Assembly: GCA_036340215.1 (NCBI GenBank)
Contig: JAYYZF010000085.1
Coordinates: 1-7,484 of the forward strand
Direction: 5' to 3'
DNA: 7,484 nt
DNA from: JABJPE01 sp036340215
GTDB lineage: Bacteria > Pseudomonadota > Gammaproteobacteria > Comchoanobacterales > Comchoanobacteraceae
Shown here: positions 1 to 6,572 of the stretch, piece after piece
Position numbering within the stretch: position 1 is the first letter of the stretch
How the letters are laid out: the number at the start of each line of letters is the position of its first letter
Notes under the pieces: model-generated
Databases searched by the model: none
Told to the model about the DNA's origin: nothing
The model's input: the letters and a program-made list of their open reading frames with translations, nothing else
Program-made: the position numbers and the translations under genes

Positions 1-1
1 T

Positions 2-1267
2 CATGTTATACCAAGTAGAGAATATTTAGAAGTTAGTTATTTTGGTGGTGTAAAGCTTAATTCTAGTATAAAGAGCGGTTATTTTAGACCAAGTACATTA
101 GGTGATTATCCTGATTTAATGTTTGCTAACTCTAGTTTTGATTTGAGTGAGAAAGGTCTAAGTCTACACTTCTCAAGGAGTACAGCATTAGAGGAGACAC
201 ATTTATTTTATATCGATGTTTACGATGAAGACGACCCTATAAAATATTTGCAACCACTAGTAACAAAAGATGAATGTGGTCTGTCTTCCTACAAACAAGA
301 GAATGGGTTAGTACCAAGGCAGGGAATTTCAGGATCTCCAGTTGTAGAGGCTCGTTTATTATATATGAATAGTTCATCTGAACCTATCTGGGAATTTAGA
401 GTTGTTGGTGTCATATTTGCTATTCAGAATGCTACCTCAAATTTATATGCTACTCCTCTCCATAGTGATTTAGAGCAGATAAGATCAATATTATATTCAG
501 AAGCTAGTTCTATTAGGTTTGCACAGTCTGCAACAGCAACTGAAAACATTGGGGGTTCTGGCTCTATTTTCCAGGCTAGATCTTCATTAGAATTAGCGAA
601 GAGAGATAAGGACCTAGATCTCTATAGCTCGGGAACTTGCGATCATTCTATTACTCTACCAGAGGGTATGTCTCCGCTTTTAGGTACCACTATTGTTACT
701 TTTGGAGAATCACTATTTTTCCTGAAAGATAAATGGAATGAATATGATGATGCTTTAAAGAATTATGAGAAACTTAAGTTCTTGGACGATGCTAGGAGAG
801 AAAAGTTAACTGAAGCCCATTTATATATAGAGTTTGAAAATGAGCTACTAGCTCAGCTACCTGATGATGAAGAAGTTAGTTTGAAGTCAATTGAAAGTGG
901 AGTTTTTAAATCTAAGCGTTTGCGTATTGATTTCGATGGTATTCGAGATGTTAGGGGCTGCAGGGTTTCTGTGCAGGATAATTTTAGGACCTCATCTGGG
1001 AAAAGATTAAAGTTTAAAGATGGAAAACCAGCATCTTCGGTTTTTGCCTCTGTAAGGTTATATGCTCCTTCTCAGTCGATTAACTCAAATGACTTGGCTA
1101 GCCTTATTAGAAAAAGTTTATATTCTGTTCAAGCTTATAAGTTCAGAGTTTCATCTAATGAGCCTTTATCCAAAAACGAAAATTCACTCTTCAAAAAGGA
1201 TAACACTAAGCTCTCAAGTTTAGAGGATTTTACTAACGACGCTGAAAACCAAAATAATATGCGCTAA
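2..1267 (+). CDS. Trypsin-like serine protease with unrecognised C-terminal region (5' end outside window)
   Basis: The frame is open from base 2, so the ATG at 119 is internal and the gene starts upstream of the window; 421 codons are visible. Numbering from the first complete codon, G108-I-S110-G-S-P113 followed by VVGVIFA (134-140) matches the nucleophile block of chymotrypsin-fold (S1) proteases, canonically GDSGSP...VVGI. Asp38 in PDLMFA lies 72 residues before Ser110, and His1 in HVIPS lies 37 residues before Asp38. These spacings fit a His-Asp-Ser triad of the HtrA/trypsin type, but assigning His and Asp is inference. The canonical Asp before Ser is replaced by Ile. Residues from about 165 to the end match nothing I recognise: a probable charged helical stretch (about 242-286, one TPR-like piece WNEYDDALKNYEKL), a basic strand-rich part (about 300-350) and a polar Asn/Lys-rich tail. 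Localisation cannot be judged without the N-terminus. It is convergent with the helicase gene. Protease fold is fairly sure; role unknown. Confidence 0.72.
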   Translation, partial: HVIPSREYLEVSYFGGVKLNSSIKSGYFRPSTLGDYPDLMFANSSFDLSEKGLSLHFSRSTALEETHLFYIDVYDEDDPIKYLQPLVTKDECGLSSYKQENGLVPRQGISGSPVVEARLLYMNSSSEPIWEFRVVGVIFAIQNATSNLYATPLHSDLEQIRSILYSEASSIRFAQSATATENIGGSGSIFQARSSLELAKRDKDLDLYSSGTCDHSITLPEGMSPLLGTTIVTFGESLFFLKDKWNEYDDALKNYEKLKFLDDARREKLTEAHLYIEFENELLAQLPDDEEVSLKSIESGVFKSKRLRIDFDGIRDVRGCRVSVQDNFRTSSGKRLKFKDGKPASSVFASVRLYAPSQSINSNDLASLIRKSLYSVQAYKFRVSSNEPLSKNENSLFKKDNTKLSSLEDFTNDAENQNNMR

Positions 1268-1270
1268 TTT

Positions 1271-1296
1271 ACTCCAAAAAGGAGTTGCTTTAATTT
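1271..1296 (+). terminator. Weak hairpin terminator candidate after the protease gene
   Basis: Four bases after the stop codon, ACTCC (1271-1275) and GGAGT (1281-1285) can form a 5-bp stem closed by an AAAAA loop. A T-rich stretch (TGCTTTAATTT) follows. The stem is short and the T-run is interrupted, so intrinsic termination is only plausible. It lies in the 80-bp gap between convergent genes, where a terminator is expected. Confidence 0.35.
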
Positions 1297-1347
1297 ATCA
1301 TTTATAAACTAGTTCTCTGCTACCGAAGTTTTAATAACATTTATGTT

Positions 1348-2565
1348 TTATGCTTCAGCCGTTGCTTTATTTCTTTTAGCTTTAGGTTTTTTACTGAATT
1401 TTTTCGCATAAAACTTTTGTGTATCCTTTTTCGCTCTTGCTTTTGCTGGTTTCTTAGAGAAACTTTGAGGCTTGCTTTTTCTATTTGGATTAATCAATTT
1501 ATCGATATCATTCCACATTCTTTTTGTCGCAGGAGTCACAAAAGATAAGGCCTCGCCACTGCTCCCAGCTCTTGCTGTGCGACCAATTCTATGAATGTAG
1601 TCTTCAGGACACTGAGGTAGATCATAGTTTATAACATGCTCGATATGTGGTATATCCAGGCCTCTAGCTGCAACATCAGTTGCAACAAGAATTCTAAACT
1701 TATTTTTGCGAAAAGAGTTAATTACTCTACTTCTTTTTCCTTGTCTCAAGTTCCCATGAATTGCTTCTGCTAATATTTCTGCTTTAGTCAGTTTGATTGC
1801 CATTTTCTCAGCAGCTATTTTAGTTTTTACAAATATTATTATAGATCCTTGCCTTTGCTGAATTTCTTGGATTAATGTGTCGTATTTTTCTTTATCAGCA
1901 AGGAACTTACATGTTTGTTTAATCTTCTTTGCTGGGCTAGATGTTGATCCAACAGCTATTCTTGTTGGGTCTTGCAAATACTTTGCTGCAACTTTAATTA
2001 TACTAGGTGGCATAGTTGCTGAGAATAATAAGGTTTGACGCTCTTCTGGCATGTGCTTTACAATGTCATCAATTTGCACACTAAATCCCATATCAAGCAT
2101 GCGATCTGTCTCATCTAATACTAAAAAATCAGCTTGATCAAGTTCTAAGGTTCCACGATCAAGGTGGTCATTGATTCTGCCTGGTGTGCCAACAATTATT
2201 TTTGGTCTTTTTCTGAGCTTTGTCAGTTGCTTATGCATGGAATCACCACCAATAAGTAGGACACTTTTGTTTTGTAGCTCTTTGCTTAACAAATCCTGTA
2301 TGGACTTTATCACCTGGAGGGCGAGCTCACGTGTTGGGGTTAAAACCAATGCTTTACTTTTTGGATTATCTATAAGGTGAGTTACCAGTGGCACAGCAAA
2401 AGCGAGAGTTTTGCCCGTTCCGGTTTGTGCAGAACCAAGTATGTCTTTTTTTTCAAGGGCTGCTGGTATTGCTGCTGCCTGTATTGGTGTGGGTTCTTCA
2501 AAAGATAAAGATTTTAATTGCTCAAGCAATTGACTAGGCAGAGCTAGTTCGGAAAAATTTGTCAT
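1348..2565 (-). CDS. DEAD-box family ATP-dependent RNA helicase (DETD variant)
   Basis: ATP-driven RNA unwinding or RNP remodelling enzyme of superfamily 2, RhlE/SrmB-like, expected in the cytoplasm on rRNA or mRNA. From the ATG at 2565 (405 aa) the motifs run in order: Phe4 and PTPIQ (25-29) as Q motif, AQTGTGKT (46-53) as Walker A, PTRELA (77-82), TPGR (127-130), DETD (151-154) as Walker B, SAT (182-184). RecA domain 2 then has FVKTK, ATDVAARGLDIP and HRIGRTARAG. The last 45 or so residues are Lys/Ala-rich, a common RNA-binding tail. Thr replaces the usual Ala in motif II, a conservative change that keeps the catalytic Asp-Glu, so activity is expected. I chose ATG 2565 over the upstream in-frame TTG at 2577 because a GAG lies 7 nt before the ATG and nothing SD-like precedes the TTG. 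It sits 201 bp downstream of the isomerase on the same strand, so it probably has its own promoter. The subfamily (RhlE, SrmB or other) is not decided. Confidence 0.95.
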   Translation of the reverse strand: MTNFSELALPSQLLEQLKSLSFEEPTPIQAAAIPAALEKKDILGSAQTGTGKTLAFAVPLVTHLIDNPKSKALVLTPTRELALQVIKSIQDLLSKELQNKSVLLIGGDSMHKQLTKLRKRPKIIVGTPGRINDHLDRGTLELDQADFLVLDETDRMLDMGFSVQIDDIVKHMPEERQTLLFSATMPPSIIKVAAKYLQDPTRIAVGSTSSPAKKIKQTCKFLADKEKYDTLIQEIQQRQGSIIIFVKTKIAAEKMAIKLTKAEILAEAIHGNLRQGKRSRVINSFRKNKFRILVATDVAARGLDIPHIEHVINYDLPQCPEDYIHRIGRTARAGSSGEALSFVTPATKRMWNDIDKLINPNRKSKPQSFSKKPAKARAKKDTQKFYAKKFSKKPKAKRNKATAEA

Positions 2566-2585
2566 ATTAGTACTCAAATTATAGG

Positions 2586-2614
2586 TTATTAAGAGATTTT
2601 CCTAACATTGACAA
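2586..2614 (-). promoter_or_regulatory. Candidate sigma-70-type promoter for the helicase gene
   Basis: Read on the minus strand, TTGTCA (2614-2609, 5/6 to consensus) is followed after 17 nt by TAATAA (2591-2586, 3/6). Initiation would fall near 2579, giving a leader of about 14 nt that includes the GAG upstream of ATG 2565. A TATAAT (2583-2578) lies just downstream but has no good -35 at normal spacing. In DNA this AT-rich, chance matches are common. Confidence 0.28.
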
Positions 2615-2766
2615 TTTTCAATTATTTGTAATTAAGTTATTGTATTACCATTGCGATATTTGCGGCATAGTCAAGAATTAATCTAGTTGGTTGATATTAT
2701 CACATGTGTTAGAGTGTTGCAACTATATGTTTATTAATGAGCTATTTTTTTTGCATCTTTGTATTT

Positions 2767-3906
2767 TTAGATTATATCTTCCAATCTTTTGTTTTTTATC
2801 TCTTCAACCTTACTCTGGCCAAAAGGATTTACTTGCATATATTCAGCACATATTAGAGTTTCGATAACCATGTTAGTCATTAATATCCCGAGATGATAAG
2901 CATCAAGCTCGGTTAATACGATCTCACGGCATACTTGCTCTGTCTTTTGGATGCTATTTAGAACGTTAGATGCATGAGCATGATATGCGTCTTTTAACTT
3001 GTTATTTCCTCCGGATAACTGCTCACATCTTATGAGAGTGAAAGTTTTTCCCTTAGGATTAGCTAAGTAAAGTTGAAGTTGACTATGTTGGTCTCTAGTT
3101 CCGGAAAAAGCTACTGGTATACTACCAAGATTATCTTTTCCAAGTGATTCTGCCCATAATTGTTGGAGCCAAACTTGAAATGGCATTAACTGGTCATTGT
3201 ATATCATACATATGTTAGCGTAGAGACTACCATTTTTTATTTCTTGTGCGATCTGGTGACAGTATATATTTTTGGCAGTACCATTTTTTAAATACTCGCT
3301 AATTGACTTCTGCGCTCCACGTTGAATCTCATATATATCTAACCCTGCAATTTTTGCTATTAATAAGCCAACAACTGATAGATATGAGAACCTACCACCA
3401 ATATCTGAAGCGTGAGGGATCAGATTATTACCGTTTTTAATTGCAAGTTTATGTAATGGGTTTTGGTCAAGTTGAGTTATAATTAAGAAATTATCTTGGC
3501 CCAACTTTTCTGCAGTTTTTTTAAACTTTTTTATGATTATGTCATAAAGAACGAGTATTTCCTCAGATTTTCCTGATTTACTTATTACTATGACGCATGT
3601 CTTCTCAGGGTTACTTATTTCAGCTATTTTTTTCGTAGTCGAGTATGGGTCTATATTGTCAATAAATATGATATTTGCTGGATTGATCTCATTAAAAGTT
3701 ATGCCGCTATTGATAGAGCCGCCACAGCCAATTACTACAAACTTCTCATATTTTTTTAGTAGTTCTACCCCTAGTTTCTCTATTTCCAATAAGTTTTTAG
3801 AGTTCATACAAGCAAAGAAACTATACTCATTATTAGTTAATTTATTAGATACTGCTGTTTTGGGCACATTAAAACTGTCTATGTTTTGATAATATTCTGT
3901 AAACAT
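2767..3906 (-). CDS. pgi: Glucose-6-phosphate isomerase, compact form
   Basis: Interconverts glucose 6-phosphate and fructose 6-phosphate in glycolysis and gluconeogenesis (cytoplasmic, two SIS domains). Visible motifs over 379 residues: GCGGSINSG (60-68) and SKSGKSEE (109-116) at the phosphosugar-binding positions; SDIGGRFSYLSVVG (167-180), matching the first isomerase signature and carrying the conserved Arg172; Glu253 in WAESLGK (proposed catalytic base); His274 in RDQHSQ; and NPFGQSKVEEIK (360-371), which aligns with the second signature and its catalytic Lys (Lys371). That signature normally reads F-[DN]-Q-x-G-V-E-x-x-K, so Gly363 and Lys366 are deviations. The protein is much shorter than E. 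coli Pgi (about 549 aa) and close to short alphaproteobacterial forms. The ATG is supported by AAGGA 5 nt upstream. The gene is divergent from the alcohol dehydrogenase. A bifunctional or other SIS isomerase is less likely given the aligned catalytic residues. Confidence 0.9.
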   Translation of the reverse strand: MFTEYYQNIDSFNVPKTAVSNKLTNNEYSFFACMNSKNLLEIEKLGVELLKKYEKFVVIGCGGSINSGITFNEINPANIIFIDNIDPYSTTKKIAEISNPEKTCVIVISKSGKSEEILVLYDIIIKKFKKTAEKLGQDNFLIITQLDQNPLHKLAIKNGNNLIPHASDIGGRFSYLSVVGLLIAKIAGLDIYEIQRGAQKSISEYLKNGTAKNIYCHQIAQEIKNGSLYANICMIYNDQLMPFQVWLQQLWAESLGKDNLGSIPVAFSGTRDQHSQLQLYLANPKGKTFTLIRCEQLSGGNNKLKDAYHAHASNVLNSIQKTEQVCREIVLTELDAYHLGILMTNMVIETLICAEYMQVNPFGQSKVEEIKNKRLEDII

Positions 3907-3911
3907 TTTGT

Positions 3912-3954
3912 TCCTTAATACAATAAGAATAAAACGTTATATTAATATGCTCAA
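3912..3954 (-). promoter_or_regulatory. Candidate promoter and Shine-Dalgarno for pgi
   Basis: On the minus strand, TTGAGC (3954-3949) is followed after 17 nt by TATTCT (3931-3926), each 4/6 to the sigma-70 consensus. The predicted start near 3919 leaves a leader of about 13 nt. AAGGA (3916-3912) lies 5 nt before the ATG and is a good ribosome-binding site. The SD is solid; the promoter hexamers are a pattern match only. Confidence 0.35.
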
Positions 3955-3976
3955 CCCTACTTTGCAATTTTAAAGA

Positions 3977-4005
3977 TTGACTAAGATTTTAAAGTTATTC
4001 ACAAT
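3977..4005 (+). promoter_or_regulatory. Candidate promoter for the alcohol dehydrogenase gene
   Basis: TTGACT (3977-3982, 5/6 to the -35 consensus) is followed after 17 nt by CACAAT (4000-4005, 4/6 to the -10 consensus). The predicted start near 4012 gives a leader of about 60 nt before ATG 4073. It is in the 166-bp divergent region shared with pgi, so a common regulator could act here, although I see no convincing operator. Confidence 0.3.
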
Positions 4006-4060
4006 TGATCCAATAATCGAACTATTTATCAGAAGTTCAAGGATTAATTTTTATAACTAT

Positions 4061-4064
4061 GGAG
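4061..4064 (+). promoter_or_regulatory. Shine-Dalgarno deciding the alcohol dehydrogenase start
   Basis: GGAG lies 8 nt before ATG 4073, in GGAGATTATATAATG. This favours ATG 4073 over the in-frame TTG at 3977, which would add 32 residues outside the family's normal N-terminus and has no comparable SD. Confidence 0.75.
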
Positions 4065-4072
4065 ATTATATA

Positions 4073-5119
4073 ATGCTCGATACTAGTTCTTACGCAGCAT
4101 ATAACTGTCATGACGACCTCAAACCATTCCAATTCAACCGCCGTGACATTTTGCCAGACGATATTGAAATAGAAATAGATTATTGTGGTGTTTGTCATAG
4201 TGATATACACATGGTTAAAAATGATTGGGGCATGTCAAATTATCCTTTAGTCCCAGGTCATGAAATCATAGGCAGAATAAGGTCTTTAGGTGCAAATGTT
4301 TCTAACTTTGAAGTAGGTGATACGGTAGGTGTAGGTTGTATGGTTGATTCATGCCGTGAATGTTCATCATGCCAGCATGATCAAGAGCAATTTTGTAGTC
4401 AAGGTATGGTGATGACCTATGGTAGTCCTGACCCTCATCTTCCAGGAAAAATAACTCAAGGGGGATATTCAACTAAGATAGTTGTAGATAAGCATTTTGT
4501 TTTGAAAGTTGCACCTTCACTTGAAGCTAAGTATGTGGCTCCATTACTATGTGCAGGCATAACTACATACTCTCCGCTAAGGAAATGGCAGATAGGTGCT
4601 GGGCAAAAAGTTGGTATAATAGGGCTTGGTGGTCTTGGTCACATGGGAGTAAAGTTTGCAAAGGCTATGGGTGCTCATGTAGTTATGATTACAAATTCCA
4701 TATCTAAAACACATGATGCTAAGCTTCTTGGTGCCGATGAAGTCTTAATTGGAAATAATGAAGAAGCATTACAGGAACATGCTAATAGTTTTGATTTTCT
4801 TTTAAATACTATCCCTGTTGCCCATGACTTGAATCCATATTTAGGTTTACTGAAAAATGATAAGACTATGGTGCTTGTTGGTGGAACTCCAATTGAGCTG
4901 CATAGTATGGGTTTGATTTTTGGCGGGAAGCATATATCTGGCTCGTTGATTGGAGGCATAAAGGAAACTCAAGAGATGCTGGATTTTTGTGCTGAGTATA
5001 ATATTCTTCCAAACGTAGAGCTTATAAATATGCAAGATATTAATAAGGCTTACAAAAGAGTGGTTTCAGGAGATGTAAAGTACCGTTTTGTGATAGATAT
5101 GCAATCATTGAAGTCATAA
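4073..5119 (+). CDS. Zinc-dependent alcohol dehydrogenase, CAD/YahK type
   Basis: Medium-chain dehydrogenase/reductase that oxidises alcohols or reduces aldehydes with a nicotinamide cofactor, expected in the cytoplasm. From ATG 4073 it is 348 aa, the normal length for YahK/AdhC-like enzymes. Catalytic zinc ligands are visible as Cys41 in CGVCHSD, His63-Glu64 in GHE, and Cys160 in LLCAGIT. Structural zinc ligands are Cys94, Cys97, Cys100 and Cys108. The Rossmann dinucleotide loop is GLGGLG (184-189). After the second strand the residues are TNS rather than an acidic residue, which suggests NADP(H) preference as in cinnamyl alcohol dehydrogenases (inference). Natural substrate is unknown; broad aldehyde reduction is typical of relatives. 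It is divergent from pgi, and the acyltransferase gene starts 24 nt after its stop on the same strand and in the same frame, so cotranscription is possible though a functional link is not obvious. Confidence 0.93.
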   Translation: MLDTSSYAAYNCHDDLKPFQFNRRDILPDDIEIEIDYCGVCHSDIHMVKNDWGMSNYPLVPGHEIIGRIRSLGANVSNFEVGDTVGVGCMVDSCRECSSCQHDQEQFCSQGMVMTYGSPDPHLPGKITQGGYSTKIVVDKHFVLKVAPSLEAKYVAPLLCAGITTYSPLRKWQIGAGQKVGIIGLGGLGHMGVKFAKAMGAHVVMITNSISKTHDAKLLGADEVLIGNNEEALQEHANSFDFLLNTIPVAHDLNPYLGLLKNDKTMVLVGGTPIELHSMGLIFGGKHISGSLIGGIKETQEMLDFCAEYNILPNVELINMQDINKAYKRVVSGDVKYRFVIDMQSLKS

Positions 5120-5137
5120 AAGAATAATTGTTATAAT
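5108..5137 (+). promoter_or_regulatory. Candidate promoter for the acyltransferase gene, implying a leaderless start
   Basis: TTGAAG (5108-5113, 4/6) overlaps the last codons of the dehydrogenase gene and is followed after 18 nt by a perfect TATAAT (5132-5137). A start about 7 nt downstream would fall at or next to the A of ATG 5144. The -10 lies in a run of three ATAAT copies (starting at 5124, 5133 and 5141), so the match may partly reflect simple AT-rich sequence. Confidence 0.35.
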
Positions 5138-5143
5138 TTTATA

Positions 5144-6274
5144 ATGCGTAAATTATTCTCTAGCACAGTTTTCACGAAAACACATATCCAAGATGAAATA
5201 GGTTCACTTACTGCTTTTCGTTTCATTACGGCTTTTGTTATTTTTCTTTCCCATAGTAGTTTGTTTTTAGGTCTAAAGTTTGGTGTTTTCATAGTCGATG
5301 AGTTTTTAAGAAATTTCTCCATTTTTATGACAGGTTTTTTTGTATTATCTGGTTATATACTTAGTCATTTGTACTCAGAGAGAGATTTTACTCAGAAAGA
5401 TGAAATAAGAAGTTTTTATCTCAAAAGGTTAGCTCGTTTATATCCTGTTTATGCAGTTACTACTTTTGTGTTTTTTTGTTTTTTTTCACCGTTTGATTTT
5501 ACTTCATTTGATTGGCTTCGTGTTTTCATAAACGATATATTTTTAACTCAAGGCTTTTTCCCTAACGTAAGTGATTTAGGCATAAATTGTATAACCTGGA
5601 GTGTTAGTGTAGAGGCTTTTTTTTATTTATTATTCCCTCTTATAATGGTTTTATTTCGCACACGCCCTTTATTTTTACTATTAATATCCTTACTAATATC
5701 TTTAATAATATCGGTAAATATTGTAGGAGATATTAATACGCAACAGGAAAGTATGAAGAAACTTGCTTTTTATTATGCGAGCCCTTTATTTCGTATAAAC
5801 GAGTTTATGCTTGGTATATCTTTTAATTTGTTCGTGAAGAAAAATAAGTTTAACTTCATTCCAAAGATCTTGCAGTCAATAGCTCTGGTTATGTTTTTTA
5901 TTTTAGCTTTAGCTATTTCGCCATTATCTAGTGAGAAATATTCTCATATGGGTGCAAATCTTTTACTAGTGCCTCTATTTGGACTTTTGATAATTAATTT
6001 TCATCACTTGAAAAGGGGGTTTTTCAAAGACAGCATATGTCTGAGATTTTTAGGTAAAATATCTTATTCATTTTACCTATGGCAATTTATTGCCATTGTG
6101 CTAGGTTTAGTATTGCGTAAGATTTTAGATATAAGCCCGCTCTGTGCAGTAATGATAATTTTACCGTTTAATATAGTGCTATCTACATTTTCTTATCATT
6201 TTCTAGAAGAGCCTTGTCGTAAGTTAATCTTGAAAAATTTTACTAGCAAATTATCCCAGTTACAGTACCAATAA
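5144..6274 (+). CDS. Membrane acyltransferase, OafA/YrhL (Acyl_transf_3) family
   Basis: Polytopic inner-membrane protein of the family that transfers acyl groups, commonly acetyl, to O-antigen, peptidoglycan or other sugars. The 376 residues contain many hydrophobic segments, beginning about residue 22. Family landmarks: SLTAFRF with Arg26; His37 in FLSHS, the expected catalytic His of the R-x10-H pattern; FFVLSGYILS (65-74); FYLKRLARLYPVY (91-103); WSVSVEAFFYLLFPL (152-166) with the conserved Glu157; and a late GKISYSFYLW. No C-terminal SGNH domain is present, so it is the short stand-alone form. ATG 5144 is the only ATG/GTG/TTG available after the preceding in-frame stop at 5117-5119, and it sits 18 residues before the usual family start, but it has no Shine-Dalgarno. 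Location before rmlB suggests O-antigen or another surface glycan as acceptor (inference); the acyl group and acceptor cannot be read from sequence. Confidence 0.9.
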   Translation: MRKLFSSTVFTKTHIQDEIGSLTAFRFITAFVIFLSHSSLFLGLKFGVFIVDEFLRNFSIFMTGFFVLSGYILSHLYSERDFTQKDEIRSFYLKRLARLYPVYAVTTFVFFCFFSPFDFTSFDWLRVFINDIFLTQGFFPNVSDLGINCITWSVSVEAFFYLLFPLIMVLFRTRPLFLLLISLLISLIISVNIVGDINTQQESMKKLAFYYASPLFRINEFMLGISFNLFVKKNKFNFIPKILQSIALVMFFILALAISPLSSEKYSHMGANLLLVPLFGLLIINFHHLKRGFFKDSICLRFLGKISYSFYLWQFIAIVLGLVLRKILDISPLCAVMIILPFNIVLSTFSYHFLEEPCRKLILKNFTSKLSQLQYQ

Positions 6275-6572
6275 AGTTACATACGGAACTTTTTTAAATA
6301 TACATATCTAGATGATTAATTATTTTTCCAATAAATTTTCTTTATTTTTGAGATTGGCCTTCCTTGTGCCGTTATTTTATAACAACTTTTCAAATAAGCG
6401 TATTTTTTTGAGATTAATAGCGAGTAATTTGTTTTTATACTATCTATATTCAATCTGAAAATTTTCATCATGGCATTAATACTCTGAAATTTATATCATT
6501 AATTAAATATATGAAAACTGTTTGCTAATGTGTTAAATTTATGATGTTTTTGTTGGCAAAAGGTAAAAAGAA
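6275..6572 (+). other. AT-rich intergenic region before rmlB
   Basis: This 298-bp stretch separates the acyltransferase from rmlB. It begins with a weak AAAGTT (6273-6278) / AACTTT (6287-6292) stem with an 8-nt loop and a short T-tail, a poor terminator candidate. It holds one 48-codon ORF (6312-6458, listed separately), then about 110 bp of AT-rich sequence that presumably contains the rmlB promoter. A TATACT (6436-6441) lacks a good -35 at normal spacing, so I do not place a promoter. AAAGG (6559-6563) is the rmlB ribosome-binding site, 9 nt before the ATG. Confidence 0.5.
6312..6458 (+). CDS. Doubtful 48-codon ORF, hydrophobic with an internal repeat
   Basis: ATG 6312 to TGA 6456-6458 encodes a hydrophobic, basic 48-residue peptide. 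It contains an imperfect repeat: NYFSNKFSLFLRL near the start (3-15) and NNFSNKRIFLRL in the middle (24-35). At DNA level, TTTTTGAGATT occurs at 6345-6355 and again exactly 60 bp on at 6405-6415. The start codon directly follows an in-frame TAG and has no Shine-Dalgarno nearby. This could be a small membrane peptide, a decayed fragment of a larger gene, or chance in an AT-rich spacer; chance or decay seems likeliest. I do not recognise a family. Confidence 0.18.
   Translation: MINYFSNKFSLFLRLAFLVPLFYNNFSNKRIFLRLIASNLFLYYLYSI

Noticed and set aside
119..121. ATG 119 as the start of the first gene
   Set aside because: The frame is open back to base 2 with no stop, no Shine-Dalgarno precedes 119, and the upstream residues contain the likely catalytic Asp and His of the protease.
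2171..2380. 69-codon plus-strand ORF inside the helicase gene
   Set aside because: It lies fully antisense to conserved helicase motifs and shows no independent coding evidence.
2566..2577. TTG 2577 as the helicase start
   Set aside because: ATG 2565 has a GAG at 7 nt and begins where relatives begin (MTNFSEL); the TTG has no SD-like sequence.
3590..3889. 99-codon plus-strand ORF inside pgi
   Set aside because: It is antisense to the conserved N-terminal SIS domain; its hydrophobic look comes from the complementary codons.
3977..4072. N-terminal extension of the alcohol dehydrogenase from TTG 3977
   Set aside because: It lacks a Shine-Dalgarno, adds 32 residues not typical of the family, and overlaps a candidate promoter. 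ATG 4073 has GGAG at good spacing.
4675..5035. Two minus-strand ORFs (4675-4959 and 4847-5035) inside the dehydrogenase gene
   Set aside because: Both overlap conserved cofactor-domain coding sequence and have no recognisable product.
5131..5322. 63-codon minus-strand ORF over the acyltransferase start
   Set aside because: It is antisense to the conserved family N-terminus, with no family match.
6273..6295. Terminator after the acyltransferase gene
   Set aside because: The 6-bp stem is almost all A-U with an 8-nt loop and a short T-tail, too weak to annotate as a terminator.
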